From assembly GCF_025753855.1 (NCBI RefSeq), contig NZ_JAOWPT010000004.1, forward strand, positions 534,174 to 598,173: a stretch of DNA of 64,000 nucleotides, given 5' to 3'. This stretch comes from Mesorhizobium sp. ZC-5. GTDB taxonomy: Bacteria > Pseudomonadota > Alphaproteobacteria > Rhizobiales > Rhizobiaceae. The translations under genes were made by a program, and so were the position numbers. Below are positions 48,586 through 57,257 of the stretch, one piece after another; the first letter of the stretch is position 1; each line of letters begins with the position of its first letter. The notes beneath the pieces were generated by a model. The model did not search any database, had not been told where the DNA came from, and saw only the letters and a program-made list of their open reading frames with translations.

Positions 48586-49554
48586 ATGTCGAACCACGTC
48601 ACCATAAAAGTGCCGGCCCGCCTGCATCTCGGCTTTCTCGACCTGAACGGCATCTCCGGCCGCCGCTTCGGCAGCATCGGTTTGCCCCTGAGCGAGCCGG
48701 AGACTGTCGTTACGCTGTCGCGAGCCGGGGAAACCACCGTACAGGGCCTGGAGCCCGAACGCGCGAGCGCGCATCTGGCGGCACTTTGCCGGCATCTCGG
48801 CATTCGCTCGCACCACAGGCTGGTTGTCGAGGAGGCGATCCCGAGCCATGCCGGGCTGGGCTCCGGCACGCAGATCGCGCTCGCCATTGCCGCGGCGTTG
48901 CGCACGCTCCACCAACTGCCGCTCGATATCGCCGGTGACGCGACGCGGCTGGCGCGCGGCAACCGGTCCGGCATCGGCATCGCCAGTTTCGACAGCGGCG
49001 GCGTGATCCTCGACGCCGGCAAGGACGACAGCGGCCGGCCGCCGCCGGTGATCGCGCGCTTCCCCTTCCCCGACGAATGGCGGGTTCTGCTTATCCTCGA
49101 TCACGAGATGGATGGGCTGCATGGAGCCGACGAGGTGACGGCATTCCGTGACCTGCCGCCCTTTCCCGAAAGCGGCGTCGGCGAAATCTGCCAGCATGTA
49201 CTGATGGGTGTCATGCCGGCCTTGATCGAGCGCGATCTTGCCGCTTTCGGGTCGGCGATCTCGGCGATCCAGCGTATCGTCGGCGGCTATTTCGCGCCGG
49301 CACAGGGCGGCGTGTTCACGTCGAAACGCGTCGAGCGGCTGGCGAACCGGCTGGCTGGCACCGGCGCGGTCGGCATCGGGCAAAGCTCGTGGGGACCGAC
49401 CGGATTTGCCTTCGCGGCGTCGGAAGAAGCGGCACGCCGGATGGCAGCGGCGGCCGAGGTTGCGGCGGAACCGGGTACCGAGATCAGGATCGTGCGCGGC
49501 CGCAACGGCGGTGCCGAGATCAGCGCAATCGGGCTTGACCTCGTCGGTTCCTGA
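48586..49554 (+). CDS. mptG: beta-ribofuranosylaminobenzene 5'-phosphate (beta-RFAP) synthase
   Basis: 322-residue GHMP-fold enzyme that joins p-hydroxybenzoate or p-aminobenzoate and PRPP with loss of CO2, the first committed step to the H4MPT side arm. The GHMP motif PSHAGLGSGTQ is at residues 86-96, and the N-terminus VKVPARLHLGFLDLNG-like block (VPARLHLGFLDL) is diagnostic for this family. It leads the operon with mtdB, an ATP-grasp gene, mch, orf5-, orf7-type genes and possibly fae. Known in M. extorquens as orf4. Confidence 0.93.
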   Translation: MSNHVTIKVPARLHLGFLDLNGISGRRFGSIGLPLSEPETVVTLSRAGETTVQGLEPERASAHLAALCRHLGIRSHHRLVVEEAIPSHAGLGSGTQIALAIAAALRTLHQLPLDIAGDATRLARGNRSGIGIASFDSGGVILDAGKDDSGRPPPVIARFPFPDEWRVLLILDHEMDGLHGADEVTAFRDLPPFPESGVGEICQHVLMGVMPALIERDLAAFGSAISAIQRIVGGYFAPAQGGVFTSKRVERLANRLAGTGAVGIGQSSWGPTGFAFAASEEAARRMAAAAEVAAEPGTEIRIVRGRNGGAEISAIGLDLVGS

Positions 49555-49578
49555 AAACCAACGCATAAAAGGCGAAGA

Positions 49579-50475
49579 ATGGCACGCAAACACATCCTCC
49601 ACATGCTCACCCCATTGCGGCAGATGAGCCCGTTCGACGTGAACATGGCGCTCGATGCCGGCTTCGACGCGGTGGTGCCTTATGTGGACGTGAAGCTTGC
49701 CGAGGTAACCGGGCTGGTACAGGACGCGATCTTCTCGCGGCCGCCGGATGCCGGCATCGACACGGGCATCTTCATCGCCGGCAAGGACGTTTCGCTGTCG
49801 CTCGACATGTTCGACGCGGCGAAGAAGGCGATGGTGCCGCCCTTCCAGATTTCGGTGTTCGCCGACCCCGCCGGCTCGTTCACCACGGCCGCCGCTATGG
49901 TAGCCAAGGTGGAAAAGGCGCTGCAGAAGAAATTCGAGCGCGGGCTCGAGGGCACGCGCATCGCCATTTTCGGCGCCACCGGCGTTGTCGGTTTCTGCAC
50001 GGCGGTGATCGCGGCCAAGGAAGGCGCCAAGGTCACCATCGTCGGCCATGACGGCACCGAGCGCGTCAACAAGGTCGCCGCGGAAATCAAGAAACGCTTC
50101 GGCACGACGGTCAATCCCGTCGACGGCTCGAGCACGGCGAAGAGAAAGAAGATCGTCGCGGCGAGCGAGGTGATCCTGGCCGCGGCCAAAGCCGGCGTGC
50201 AGGTGATCTCGAAGGTCGAACTGGCCGGCGCCGATGCGCTGCTGATCGCTGCCGACGTCAACGCGGTGCCGCCGGCCGGCATCGAAGGGCTGACCGTGCA
50301 TGCCAATGCCGAACCGCTTGAAACGACAAAAGCTGTCGGCATCGGCCCGCTGGCGATCGGCAATGTGAAATACAAAACGGAATTCGGTCTGTTCAAGAAG
50401 ATGATCGAATCCGAAAAGACTGTGACTTTCGACTTCCAGGATGCGTTTTCCCTTGCACGCGAGATCGCCAAATAA
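49579..50475 (+). CDS. mtdB: NAD(P)-dependent methylene-H4MPT dehydrogenase
   Basis: 298-residue enzyme that oxidises methylene-H4MPT to methenyl-H4MPT. The N-terminus KHILHMLTPLRQMSPFDVNMALDAGFD is characteristic of MtdB, and IAIFGATGVVGFCTAVIAAKEGAKVTIV is the Rossmann nucleotide-binding site. Length matches MtdB (about 298). Start ATG is 24 bp after the mptG stop. It acts after Fae and before Mch. The ATP-grasp gene that follows overlaps it by 35 bp. Confidence 0.96.
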   Translation: MARKHILHMLTPLRQMSPFDVNMALDAGFDAVVPYVDVKLAEVTGLVQDAIFSRPPDAGIDTGIFIAGKDVSLSLDMFDAAKKAMVPPFQISVFADPAGSFTTAAAMVAKVEKALQKKFERGLEGTRIAIFGATGVVGFCTAVIAAKEGAKVTIVGHDGTERVNKVAAEIKKRFGTTVNPVDGSSTAKRKKIVAASEVILAAAKAGVQVISKVELAGADALLIAADVNAVPPAGIEGLTVHANAEPLETTKAVGIGPLAIGNVKYKTEFGLFKKMIESEKTVTFDFQDAFSLAREIAK

Positions 50476-51580
50476 CGGCGCGACACTGCTGATAGCGGCC
50501 ATTTCAGGCCGGGCGCTCGCTGCGGCGGCGAGACGAGCGGGCTATCGCCCGCTAGTCGCGGATTTTTTTTGCGACACCGACACGGTTGCACTGTCTGGCC
50601 GCACGACGATGCTGCCAGGCGCCCTGCACGAAGGCATCGACGATGCGCGCCTGGTCGAAACGCTGCAGATGCTTGCCGGGGACGACGCTCCGGTAGCCGT
50701 GGTGCTGGGCTCGGGTTTCGAGCGCAAGCCGGATCTCGTCGACGCGGTCGCACGGAAATTTCCGCTGGCGGGAAACCGCGGCGCCGCGATCCGCCGGGTA
50801 AAGGACCCGGAGCGGCTGGCCGCTGATTGCGCCGAACTCGGCATCCCGCATCCGGAATTTTCCCGTAGCCGGCCCAGCGATCCGGAAAGCTGGCTGGTCA
50901 AGACAGCGGGCGCGGGAGGCGGAGCGCATGTCCGGCCGGCAAACGGTGAAGATGCCGCCGAAGGGCGGTATTTTCAGCGTTTCCTGCGCGGGCAGAGCAT
51001 TTCGGCGTTGTTCGTCGGCGACGGCCGCACGGCACGCATCGTCGGGTTCAGCCGCCAGTGGACGTCGCCTGCCCCCGGGCTGCCCTACCGCTATGGCGGC
51101 GCGGTGCGGCTGCGGCGCTTCGACCGGCGGGACATGGCGATGATCGGCGGCTGGTTGTCGGCTCTGACGGCTCGCGCCACACTGACCGGGCTCTGCGGCG
51201 CCGACTTCATCAAGACCGCCGACGGCTATCACCTGATCGAAATCAATCCGCGGCCCGGCGCGACGCTCGACATCTTCGACAGTTTCGACGCGCCTCTCAT
51301 CGAGGCGCATCTGCGCGCCTCGCGCGGCGAGCCCTACCGCCTGCCGAACTTCACCGACAGCATGGCCCAACTAATCGCCTATGCGACGACGCCGGTGGCG
51401 GCGTTTCCGGCAATCGAGTGGCCGGACTGGACCGCAGACCATCAATCGGCGGGCACGCGGCTTTCGCCCGGCGACCCGGTCTGCACTGTCTTTGCGACCG
51501 GGCCGAGCGCGGCGGCGACGCGCAAGGCCGTGAGGGCAAATGTGCGCGCGCTTGAAACGGAATGGGAAGCCCGCACATGA
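50441..51580 (+). CDS. ATP-grasp protein of the H4MPT island (orf17-type)
   Basis: About 379 residues with an ATP-grasp layout: FERKPDLVDAVARKFPLAGNRGAAIRRVKDPERLA early, KTAGAGGGAHVRPA (glycine-rich loop), FQRFLRGQSISALFV and the metal-binding end GADFIKTADGYHLIEINPRPGATLDI. Such ligases join a carboxylate to an amine. In this position a role in making methylofuran or its glutamate chain, or in dH4MPT synthesis, is possible. ATG at 50441 overlaps mtdB by 35 bp; TTG at 50453 is an alternative. The name orf17-type is from memory of M. extorquens islands and is not certain. Confidence 0.8.
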   Translation: MRFPLHARSPNNGATLLIAAISGRALAAAARRAGYRPLVADFFCDTDTVALSGRTTMLPGALHEGIDDARLVETLQMLAGDDAPVAVVLGSGFERKPDLVDAVARKFPLAGNRGAAIRRVKDPERLAADCAELGIPHPEFSRSRPSDPESWLVKTAGAGGGAHVRPANGEDAAEGRYFQRFLRGQSISALFVGDGRTARIVGFSRQWTSPAPGLPYRYGGAVRLRRFDRRDMAMIGGWLSALTARATLTGLCGADFIKTADGYHLIEINPRPGATLDIFDSFDAPLIEAHLRASRGEPYRLPNFTDSMAQLIAYATTPVAAFPAIEWPDWTADHQSAGTRLSPGDPVCTVFATGPSAAATRKAVRANVRALETEWEART

Positions 51581-52533
51581 AGGACGGCACGGCATTCCTC
51601 AACGACAATGCGCAGAAGATCGCCGACGGCATGATCGGCGACGCTGAGCGCCTGCGCGTTGCCGTGTCGAAGGGCTCGCTCGGCGAGACGCTGATCGACG
51701 CCGGCGCAAAAACGGCCGGCGGCATCGAGGCCGGCCTGCGCATCGCCGAAGCAGCGATGGGCGGGCTGGGCGACGTTTCGCTGGTGATCGACCGCGTCTC
51801 CGAAAGGTGGCCGTTCAGTGTCGAGGTGCGCTCGTCGCAGCCGGTTCTGGCCTGCCTCGGCAGCCAGTATGCCGGCTGGAACCTTTCCGGCGGCGGCTAT
51901 TTTGCCATGGGCTCCGGACCGGCGCGGGCGTTGGCGCGCGTCGAGCCATTGTTCGAGACGCTCTCCTACAAGGACAAGGCGAAATCGGCGGTGCTGGTAC
52001 TCGAGACCGCCGAACCGCCGCCGCCGGCGGTGGTGGAGAAGGTCGCCAAGGCGACGAAGCTGCCGGCCGAAAAACTCACCTTCCTCTACGCCCCGACGCA
52101 GAGCCTCGCCGGCACGGTGCAGATCGTTTCGCGGGTGCTGGAGGTGGCGCTGCACAAGGCCAACGACCTGAAGTTTCCGCTTGAGAACATCGTCGACGGC
52201 GTGGCCGCGGCGCCGATCCCGGCGCCACATCCGGATTTTCTCACCGCGATGGGTCGCACCAACGACGCCATCATCTATGGCGGGCTCGCGCAACTCTTCG
52301 TCAAGGGAAGCGCCGACGACGCCAGGGCGCTTGCCGAAAAACTGCCGAGCCGGGCGTCGCGCGACTACGGCCAGCCCTTCGCGACAATCTTCAAGAAGTT
52401 CAAGGGCGATTTCTACGCCATCGATCCGCTGCTGTTCAGCCCTGCGGAAGTGATCGTGACGGCGATCGAAAGCGGCGATACATTCCGTGCCGGCGCCCGC
52501 GACCAGAAGATGCTCCAGCAGAGCCTCGGTTGA
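51577..52533 (+). CDS. mch: methenyl-H4MPT cyclohydrolase
   Basis: 318-residue enzyme that hydrolyses methenyl-H4MPT to N5-formyl-H4MPT. Visible family blocks are VEVRSSQPVLACLGSQYAGWNL, GYFAMGSGPARAL, FLYAPTQSLAGTVQI and the Fhc-side C-terminus. Length fits Mch (about 320). ATG at 51577 overlaps the ATP-grasp stop (ATGA). A 110-bp gap with a dispersed repeat follows before the next island gene. Confidence 0.95.
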   Translation: MKDGTAFLNDNAQKIADGMIGDAERLRVAVSKGSLGETLIDAGAKTAGGIEAGLRIAEAAMGGLGDVSLVIDRVSERWPFSVEVRSSQPVLACLGSQYAGWNLSGGGYFAMGSGPARALARVEPLFETLSYKDKAKSAVLVLETAEPPPPAVVEKVAKATKLPAEKLTFLYAPTQSLAGTVQIVSRVLEVALHKANDLKFPLENIVDGVAAAPIPAPHPDFLTAMGRTNDAIIYGGLAQLFVKGSADDARALAEKLPSRASRDYGQPFATIFKKFKGDFYAIDPLLFSPAEVIVTAIESGDTFRAGARDQKMLQQSLG

Positions 52534-52537
52534 TGGC

Positions 52538-52606
52538 CCTTCGAGGCTTCGCCTGCGGCTCGCACCTCAGGATGACGGATGTCATGCCAGTGCGTCCTTC
52601 GAGGCT
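52538..52606 (+). repeat. dispersed CCTTCGAGG-type repeat between mch and the orf5-type gene
   Basis: CCTTCGAGGCT occurs at 52538-52548 and again at 52596-52606. The first copy continues into CGCCTGCGGCTCG, CACCTCAGGATG (to 52574), forming an imperfect palindrome with GAGG and CCTC arms. Elements starting CCTTCGAGGCT and ending CACCTCAGGATGA are, from memory, frequent in Mesorhizobium intergenic regions. The second copy is truncated. Confidence 0.6.
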
Positions 52607-52643
52607 CTTGCGGTCAAGGCAATCCATGTCCAAGGTCATGTGA

Positions 52644-53591
52644 ATGATCCCTCGCATCCTCGTCCTCAACGACACTTCGGAAAAGCGCACCCGGAACCTT
52701 GCCGCGAGCTTCCGGCGGCGCGGCGCGGTGGCGATCAACATGCCGCTCGCGGCACTCGCTTTCGACACGACAAGCAAATCCGGCATCGCGATACCGGGAT
52801 TCCATGGCGCGCTGCCCGATGCGGTGCTGGTGCGCTCCATTTCCGCCGGCTCCTTCGAGGCGATCACCCGCCGCCTCGGCATTCTGCATGCGCTTGGCAA
52901 GCTTGGGGTGCCGGTGTGGAATTCGGCGCGGGCCATCGAGCGCTGCGTCGACAAGTCGATGACCACGTTCCTGCTCGCCAATGCCGGTCTGCCGACACCC
53001 CGGACCTTCGCCGTCGAGGGGCTGGAAGCGGCACGGGAGATAGCCGCGCGCGAGCTTCCGGCAACCCCGCTGGTGCTGAAGCCGCTGTTCGGCGCGCAAG
53101 GCCGAGGCATCCAGTTGGTGCGGACGCTCGACGATCTTCCCGCCGACGACGATGTGGACGGCGTCTATTATCTGCAGCACTACGTGCCGCGGGCCGGTCC
53201 GCCGTTTCGCGATTACCGGGTCTTTGTCTGCGCCGGGAAGATGGTAGCGATGATGAGTCGCCGCGGCGACGACTGGATCACCAACGTCAATCGCGGCGCC
53301 GTGCCGGAAAAGATCTCCGGCGCCGACGAGGAGAGAATTGCCTTCCTCGCGATCGCCGCCGCGGCGGCCGTCGGCGCGGATTTCGCCGGTGTCGACATCG
53401 TGCCCGCGGCCGACGGAAACCTGCTGGTGCTGGAGGTCAACAGTATGCCGGCCTGGTCGGGGCTGCAGTCGGTCGCCTCCGTCAACGTGGCCGGCGCCAT
53501 CGCCGAAGCCCTGCTGGCGTTTCTTGCCGAGCGCCGGGCGGCCGCGGCTCCGCCGAGGCCACACCGCTTCACCGCGCCGGCCAATTCCTGA
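52644..53591 (+). CDS. RimK-like ATP-grasp ligase (orf5-type)
   Basis: 315-residue ATP-grasp protein of the RimK/glutathione-synthetase group. After a pre-ATP-grasp domain come KSMTTFLLANAGLPTPRTF, VLKPLFGAQGRGIQLV (ATP lid), YYLQHYVPRAGPPFRDYRVFV and the metal site FAGVDIVPAADGNLLVLEVNSMP. RimK relatives add glutamate, so a glutamate ligase for methylofuran or a pterin is a natural guess. It sits between mch and the CitG-like gene, the position of orf5 in known bacterial H4MPT islands. Start ATG 52644 has only a weak ribosome site (AAGG). Confidence 0.85.
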   Translation: MIPRILVLNDTSEKRTRNLAASFRRRGAVAINMPLAALAFDTTSKSGIAIPGFHGALPDAVLVRSISAGSFEAITRRLGILHALGKLGVPVWNSARAIERCVDKSMTTFLLANAGLPTPRTFAVEGLEAAREIAARELPATPLVLKPLFGAQGRGIQLVRTLDDLPADDDVDGVYYLQHYVPRAGPPFRDYRVFVCAGKMVAMMSRRGDDWITNVNRGAVPEKISGADEERIAFLAIAAAAAVGADFAGVDIVPAADGNLLVLEVNSMPAWSGLQSVASVNVAGAIAEALLAFLAERRAAAAPPRPHRFTAPANS

Positions 53592-53592
53592 C

Positions 53593-54435
53593 ATGCGGCT
53601 TTCGCGCCAGAGGATAATGGCGGCGTACGAGACTGCCTGCCGGCAGGAGATCGACGCCTTGAAGCCGGGCAATGTGCATGTCTTTGCCGACGGCCACCGC
53701 ATGTCGGCGCAGCAGTTTCTCGACAGCGCCCGCGTTTCGGCCACGCCGCTGACCGATCCGGCACTGCCTGTCGGCCAGCGCATCCTCGAAGCGGTACGGA
53801 CAACGCGCCAGGCGGTCGGCACGAACACCAATCTCGGCATTCTCCTGCTTTGCGCACCGCTAGTCAAAGCCGCCGGGATGGAGGGTGACCTTCGCGCAAA
53901 TCTCGCCGCTGTCCTGCGCGACATGACCATGGACGACGCGAGGGCCGTGTTCGAGGCGATCGTGGCTGCCTCGCCCGGCGGCCTGGGTTCGGCGGATGCC
54001 CACGACGTGCGTGACGCGCCTGCCGTGCCGCTGCTCGACGCGATGCGCGAGGCTGCCGACCGCGATATGATCGCCCGCCAGTATGTCACGGATTTTTCCG
54101 ATGTTTTCGATGCTGGAATAGCCGCATACGAAGCCGCGCTGGTGCAGGGCGAGAACGGTATGTGGCCCACGGTGTTCGCCTACATGGCCTTCCTCGCCGG
54201 CTTCTCGGACAGCCATGTGGCGCGCAAGCACGGCGCCGACGTGGCCGAGGCGGTGCGGCGGGAGGCTGTCGCCGTCAAGACCGCGCTCGACGCCGCCGCC
54301 GGCAAGGAAGCACGAATCCGCCTGCTGATGGAGTTCGACACCAGCCTCAAGCAGCGCGGCATCAACCCCGGCACCTCCGCCGATCTGACGGTAGCTTGTC
54401 TTTTAGTCCACAATCTCCGCAGCGAACTTGCATAA
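53593..54435 (+). CDS. triphosphoribosyl-dephospho-CoA synthase (CitG)-like protein (orf7-type)
   Basis: 280-residue alpha-helical protein similar to CitG/MdcB. Features are an early ACRQEIDALKPGNVHVF (CitG has ELxxxPKPGLV), TNTNLGILLLCAPLVKA and PGGLGSADAHDVRDAP. CitG makes the citrate lyase cofactor precursor from ATP and dephospho-CoA; here no citrate lyase is present, so the substrate is probably different and related to H4MPT or methylofuran ribosylation. Position between the RimK-like gene and fae matches orf7 of known islands. Start ATG is 1 bp after the upstream stop. Confidence 0.85.
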   Translation: MRLSRQRIMAAYETACRQEIDALKPGNVHVFADGHRMSAQQFLDSARVSATPLTDPALPVGQRILEAVRTTRQAVGTNTNLGILLLCAPLVKAAGMEGDLRANLAAVLRDMTMDDARAVFEAIVAASPGGLGSADAHDVRDAPAVPLLDAMREAADRDMIARQYVTDFSDVFDAGIAAYEAALVQGENGMWPTVFAYMAFLAGFSDSHVARKHGADVAEAVRREAVAVKTALDAAAGKEARIRLLMEFDTSLKQRGINPGTSADLTVACLLVHNLRSELA

Positions 54436-54604
54436 GCGCAGGCTTGGTGGTTGAATTTCCGCAGCGGGAGGTAATCCTTCCGCGGCTATCTAGCCAACCG
54501 GTCCGGGCCAACCGGACGCTGCCAACAAGGATAGTCGTCCATCGAGCGCCCGCTCGGTTGCGGCGTCTTTGGACACCATAATTGTGTCTTGGAGGAAAAT
54601 TGGC

Positions 54605-55120
54605 ATGGCAAAGATCTCAAAAGTTATGGTCGGTGAATCGCTTGTCGGGGACGGCAACGAAGTCGCACACATCGACCTCCTGATCGGACCGCGGGGAAGC
54701 CCGGTCGAAGCGGCATTCTGCAACGCGCTCACCAACAACAAGGACGGCTTCACCAGCCTGCTCGCGGTGATCGCGCCCAACATGCCCTGCAAGCCCAACA
54801 CCGTGATGTTCAACAAGGTCACGATCAAGGGCGCCAAGCAGGCTGTGCAGATGTTCGGACCAGCGCAGTTCGCGGTGGCAAAGGCGGTGCAGGACAGTGT
54901 CGCGGACGGGATCATCCCCGCCAACGAAGCGGACGACCTGTTCATCTGCGTCGGCGTGTTCATCCACTGGGAAGCCGACGACGACGCCAAGATCCAGCAG
55001 TACAATTACCAGGCGACGAAGGAAGCCATCCAGCGGGCTGTCGAAGGCAAGCCGACGGCAGCCGAAGCAACCGCGCAACGGGATACCGTCAAGCATCCTT
55101 TCAGCGCCGCCGCTTCTTAG
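54605..55120 (+). CDS. fae: formaldehyde-activating enzyme
   Basis: 171-residue enzyme that condenses formaldehyde with H4MPT to methylene-H4MPT, the entry point of the pathway. The sequence is textbook Fae: [24 protein letters not shown] with the catalytic histidine H22, then [21 protein letters not shown] and [23 protein letters not shown] (54591-54595) is 9 bp before the ATG. The 169-bp gap upstream allows its own promoter, as expected for an abundant enzyme. A convergent hairpin follows. Confidence 0.98.
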   Translation: MAKISKVMVGESLVGDGNEVAHIDLLIGPRGSPVEAAFCNALTNNKDGFTSLLAVIAPNMPCKPNTVMFNKVTIKGAKQAVQMFGPAQFAVAKAVQDSVADGIIPANEADDLFICVGVFIHWEADDDAKIQQYNYQATKEAIQRAVEGKPTAAEATAQRDTVKHPFSAAAS

Positions 55121-55205
55121 ACAAGAGACAGCCCCGCACAGGCAAAACCCTCTGGCGAGCCGGATGGTCTGTTGCGCCGGTTGCAAAAGCTCCTGGGCTT
55201 CTGAA

Positions 55206-55240
55206 GCGTTCCGAAGGGTTTTTCACAGCCCTTCGGACGC
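55206..55240. terminator. probable bidirectional terminator between fae and the HisA-like gene
   Basis: GCGTTCCGAAGGG (55206-55218) pairs with CCCTTCGGACGC (55229-55240) with one bulged base and a 10-nt loop that begins TTTTT. It lies in the 140-bp gap between two convergent genes. No clean T-run follows on either strand, so rho-independent function is likely but not certain. Confidence 0.55.
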
Positions 55241-55260
55241 GATGCATGGGTTTTCGGTAC

Positions 55261-55962
55261 TCAGCCGTGGAGCGAGGCTATCTGCTCCGCGGTGAGGGTG
55301 CCGTTGTGCAGGGACGTCGCGACAAGTGCCGCGGCAACTCCCTCCGAAGCCAGCGCGCGAATATCGCCTTCATCGCGCACGCCGCCCGCCGCGACGATGT
55401 CGCGGTCGCCGGCTTGCGCCCTGATTTCAGCCAGCCTGGAAAAATCAGGGCCGGCGCCGGAGCCGACGCTGGCGAGCGTCATCACGATGACCCGCCGCGG
55501 CCACAGATCGGCATTTTCGAGCAGGGATGGCGGGCCGCGGAAAAGCCCGTCAGCAAAAAAATCAAGCGACAGGATAAGGTCCGGATGATCGCGATGACGT
55601 CGAAGCAGGGTATCGTCGGCCTGCGATTCCGAACCGAGCACCGGGCAGACACCCGGCGCAGCGAGCGCCGCCTCGAGTGGTCCTGCATCGGCGAAGCCGG
55701 CGTCCACCCAGAGTTCGGGCGCGTCAGCCAGACCGCGCAACCGGGCAAGCGTATCGCGATTGGGCGCAAGGCCGGCGATGGCGTCGAGATCGGCAATGTA
55801 GAAGGTCTGGAACGGGTGGAGGGTGCGCAACCCTCGCGCGACCGCGACGGGATCGGAGCTTTCCGCAAGCGGCGTCACGATCGGCCGATAACGGTGGCGC
55901 TCTCCCCTTTCGGCGCGCACCACCTGGCCGTCTTTCAAGTCGAGAACCGGGATGATACGCAC
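55261..55962 (-). CDS. HisA/HisF-related TIM-barrel protein of the H4MPT island
   Basis: 233-residue (beta/alpha)8 protein related to HisA. The first strand reads IIPVLDLKDGQVVRAERGERHRYRP, like HisA (with D and K positions conserved), and the phosphate-binding ends are VAAGGVRDEGDIRAL and AALVATSLHNG. It lacks the second catalytic aspartate context typical of HisA, and housekeeping hisA is expected elsewhere in a his operon. HisA-like proteins are a known unassigned member of H4MPT islands. GTG at 55962 with AGGAA upstream is chosen, giving the usual MRIIPVLDLK start. Divergent from mfnF. Confidence 0.82.
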   Translation of the reverse strand: MRIIPVLDLKDGQVVRAERGERHRYRPIVTPLAESSDPVAVARGLRTLHPFQTFYIADLDAIAGLAPNRDTLARLRGLADAPELWVDAGFADAGPLEAALAAPGVCPVLGSESQADDTLLRRHRDHPDLILSLDFFADGLFRGPPSLLENADLWPRRVIVMTLASVGSGAGPDFSRLAEIRAQAGDRDIVAAGGVRDEGDIRALASEGVAAALVATSLHNGTLTAEQIASLHG

Positions 55963-56007
55963 GATTTTTCCTGCACTGTGTCCGCCGCGAACATGAAAGC
56001 TTGAAGC

Positions 56008-57048
56008 GTGGAAAAAGGAAAGACAACAATCGCCGGTTTCGACATTGGCGGCGCACACCTGAAGGTGACCCGGGCCGAGAACGGCCGCATCGTGCAGGCC
56101 GTGAGTATCACCACGCCGCTCTGGCAAGGCCTCGACCACCTCGACGCGGGTTTGCGCGAAGCTGCCCCCGTCTACGCCGGGACCGATATCAACGCCTTCA
56201 CCATGACCGGTGAATTGTCGGACGTCTTTGCCTCGCGCGAGGCGGGCGTCGCCGGACTGCTGGAACGCATCGCCACGCATTTTCCGGGCGGCGAAAAGCT
56301 GGTCTATGCCGGCCGCTCCGGCTTCGTGCGCATGAACGAAGCCGCCGGCCTCGCCAACGACATCGCCTCCGCCAACTGGCACGCGACGGCGTCCCTGGTG
56401 GCGAAACTCGCCGGCGAGGCGCTGTTCGTCGACATGGGTTCGACGACCACCGACCTGATCCCGGTCAGCGGCGGCGCGGTTACCGGCCAAGGCTATACCG
56501 ACGCCGAACGGCTGCTTTCCGGCGAACTGGTCTACACCGGCTTCACCCGCACCTTCCTGTTCGGCGTGGCGTCGTCGGCGCCGGTGCGCGGCCGGCTGAC
56601 ACCGCTGATGAATGAATATTTCGCCTCGATGGCCGACGCTCACCGCATCCTCGGCGTGCTCGACGAGAAGGACGACAAGCACGTTTCCGCCGATGGCCAG
56701 GCGAAAACCATTGCCGGCTCAACCGCACGCATCGCCCGCATGGTCGGTCGCGATGCCGCCGACCTCGAGCCGGAGGAATGGCGGACGGTGGCGCGCTGGT
56801 TCAGCGAACAGCAGCTTCGGCTGGTGCATGACGCGGCGTTTCGGGCCGCCGGAAACCTCGCCGCCGATGCGCCGATCGTTGGCGCTGGCACAGGGCGCCG
56901 GCAGCTCAGACGGCTGGCCGAACGCATGGAGCGGCGCTTCATCGACTTCGCCGACCTCATCCCGGTCGACGACGCGGTGCGCGGCGAGGCGAGCAGCGCT
57001 GCACCGGCAAGTGCCGTGGCGTTGCTGGCAGGAATGCAGCAGGCCTGA
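56008..57048 (+). CDS. mfnF: MfnF-like methanofuran/methylofuran synthesis protein (H4MPT-linked C1 transfer pathway protein)
   Basis: 346-residue ASKHA-fold protein of the hydantoinase/oxoprolinase-like group. Nucleotide-binding signatures are GFDIGGAHLKV near residue 9 and LFVDMGSTTTDLIPVSGG near residue 137. Archaeal MfnF joins the aminomethylfuran diphosphate to the tyramine-glutamate part of methanofuran; the bacterial relative is annotated as an H4MPT-linked protein and should do the equivalent step for methylofuran. GTG start. It is upstream of the WD40 gene on the same strand. Confidence 0.85.
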   Translation: MEKGKTTIAGFDIGGAHLKVTRAENGRIVQAVSITTPLWQGLDHLDAGLREAAPVYAGTDINAFTMTGELSDVFASREAGVAGLLERIATHFPGGEKLVYAGRSGFVRMNEAAGLANDIASANWHATASLVAKLAGEALFVDMGSTTTDLIPVSGGAVTGQGYTDAERLLSGELVYTGFTRTFLFGVASSAPVRGRLTPLMNEYFASMADAHRILGVLDEKDDKHVSADGQAKTIAGSTARIARMVGRDAADLEPEEWRTVARWFSEQQLRLVHDAAFRAAGNLAADAPIVGAGTGRRQLRRLAERMERRFIDFADLIPVDDAVRGEASSAAPASAVALLAGMQQA

Positions 57049-57071
57049 GACCACGTTCCGCTATCCCCGAT

Positions 57072-57088
57072 GCCGGTTCACAACCGGC
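57072..57088 (+). terminator. hairpin after mfnF
   Basis: GCCGGTT-CAC-AACCGGC is a perfect 7-bp stem with a 3-nt loop, 24 bp after the mfnF stop. No T-run follows, so it may be a processing or weak termination site. Confidence 0.3.
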
Positions 57089-57154
57089 CTGACATTGGGT
57101 AAAATCGCCTCGAGCGGCGGGCAGGCTACCGGTCGTCCGGCTCCGGAGAGACGG

Positions 57155-57257
57155 ATGAACTTTCTCGGATCTGCAACACTTGCGGTGGTCAGTCTGCTGG
57201 CCGTCGCCGGCATTGGACCGGGCGTAAAACGCGGCGCGCGCCGGCGAAACCTACGAC
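57155..57257 (+). pseudogene. signal-peptide segment of the WD40 gene in a shifted frame
   Basis: An ATG at 57155 with GGAGAG upstream opens MNFLGSATLAVVSLLAVAGI, a clear signal peptide, but in a frame different from the WD40 gene. Removing one A from the AAAA run at 57226-57229 joins it to ...VNAARAGETYDMTTLYEEG with a good cleavage site (ARA-GE). The next in-frame continuation as given is arginine-rich and non-conserved. Either the gene is frameshifted in nature or the base run carries a sequencing error. Confidence 0.7.

Noticed and set aside
48544..50502. 652-codon minus-strand frame opposite mptG and mtdB
   Set aside because: Spans two well-supported genes on the other strand; its translation has no recognisable domain.
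53593..54435. True citrate lyase cofactor synthase (CitG)
   Set aside because: No citrate lyase genes are near; the neighbourhood is H4MPT-specific, so an orf7-type role is more likely.
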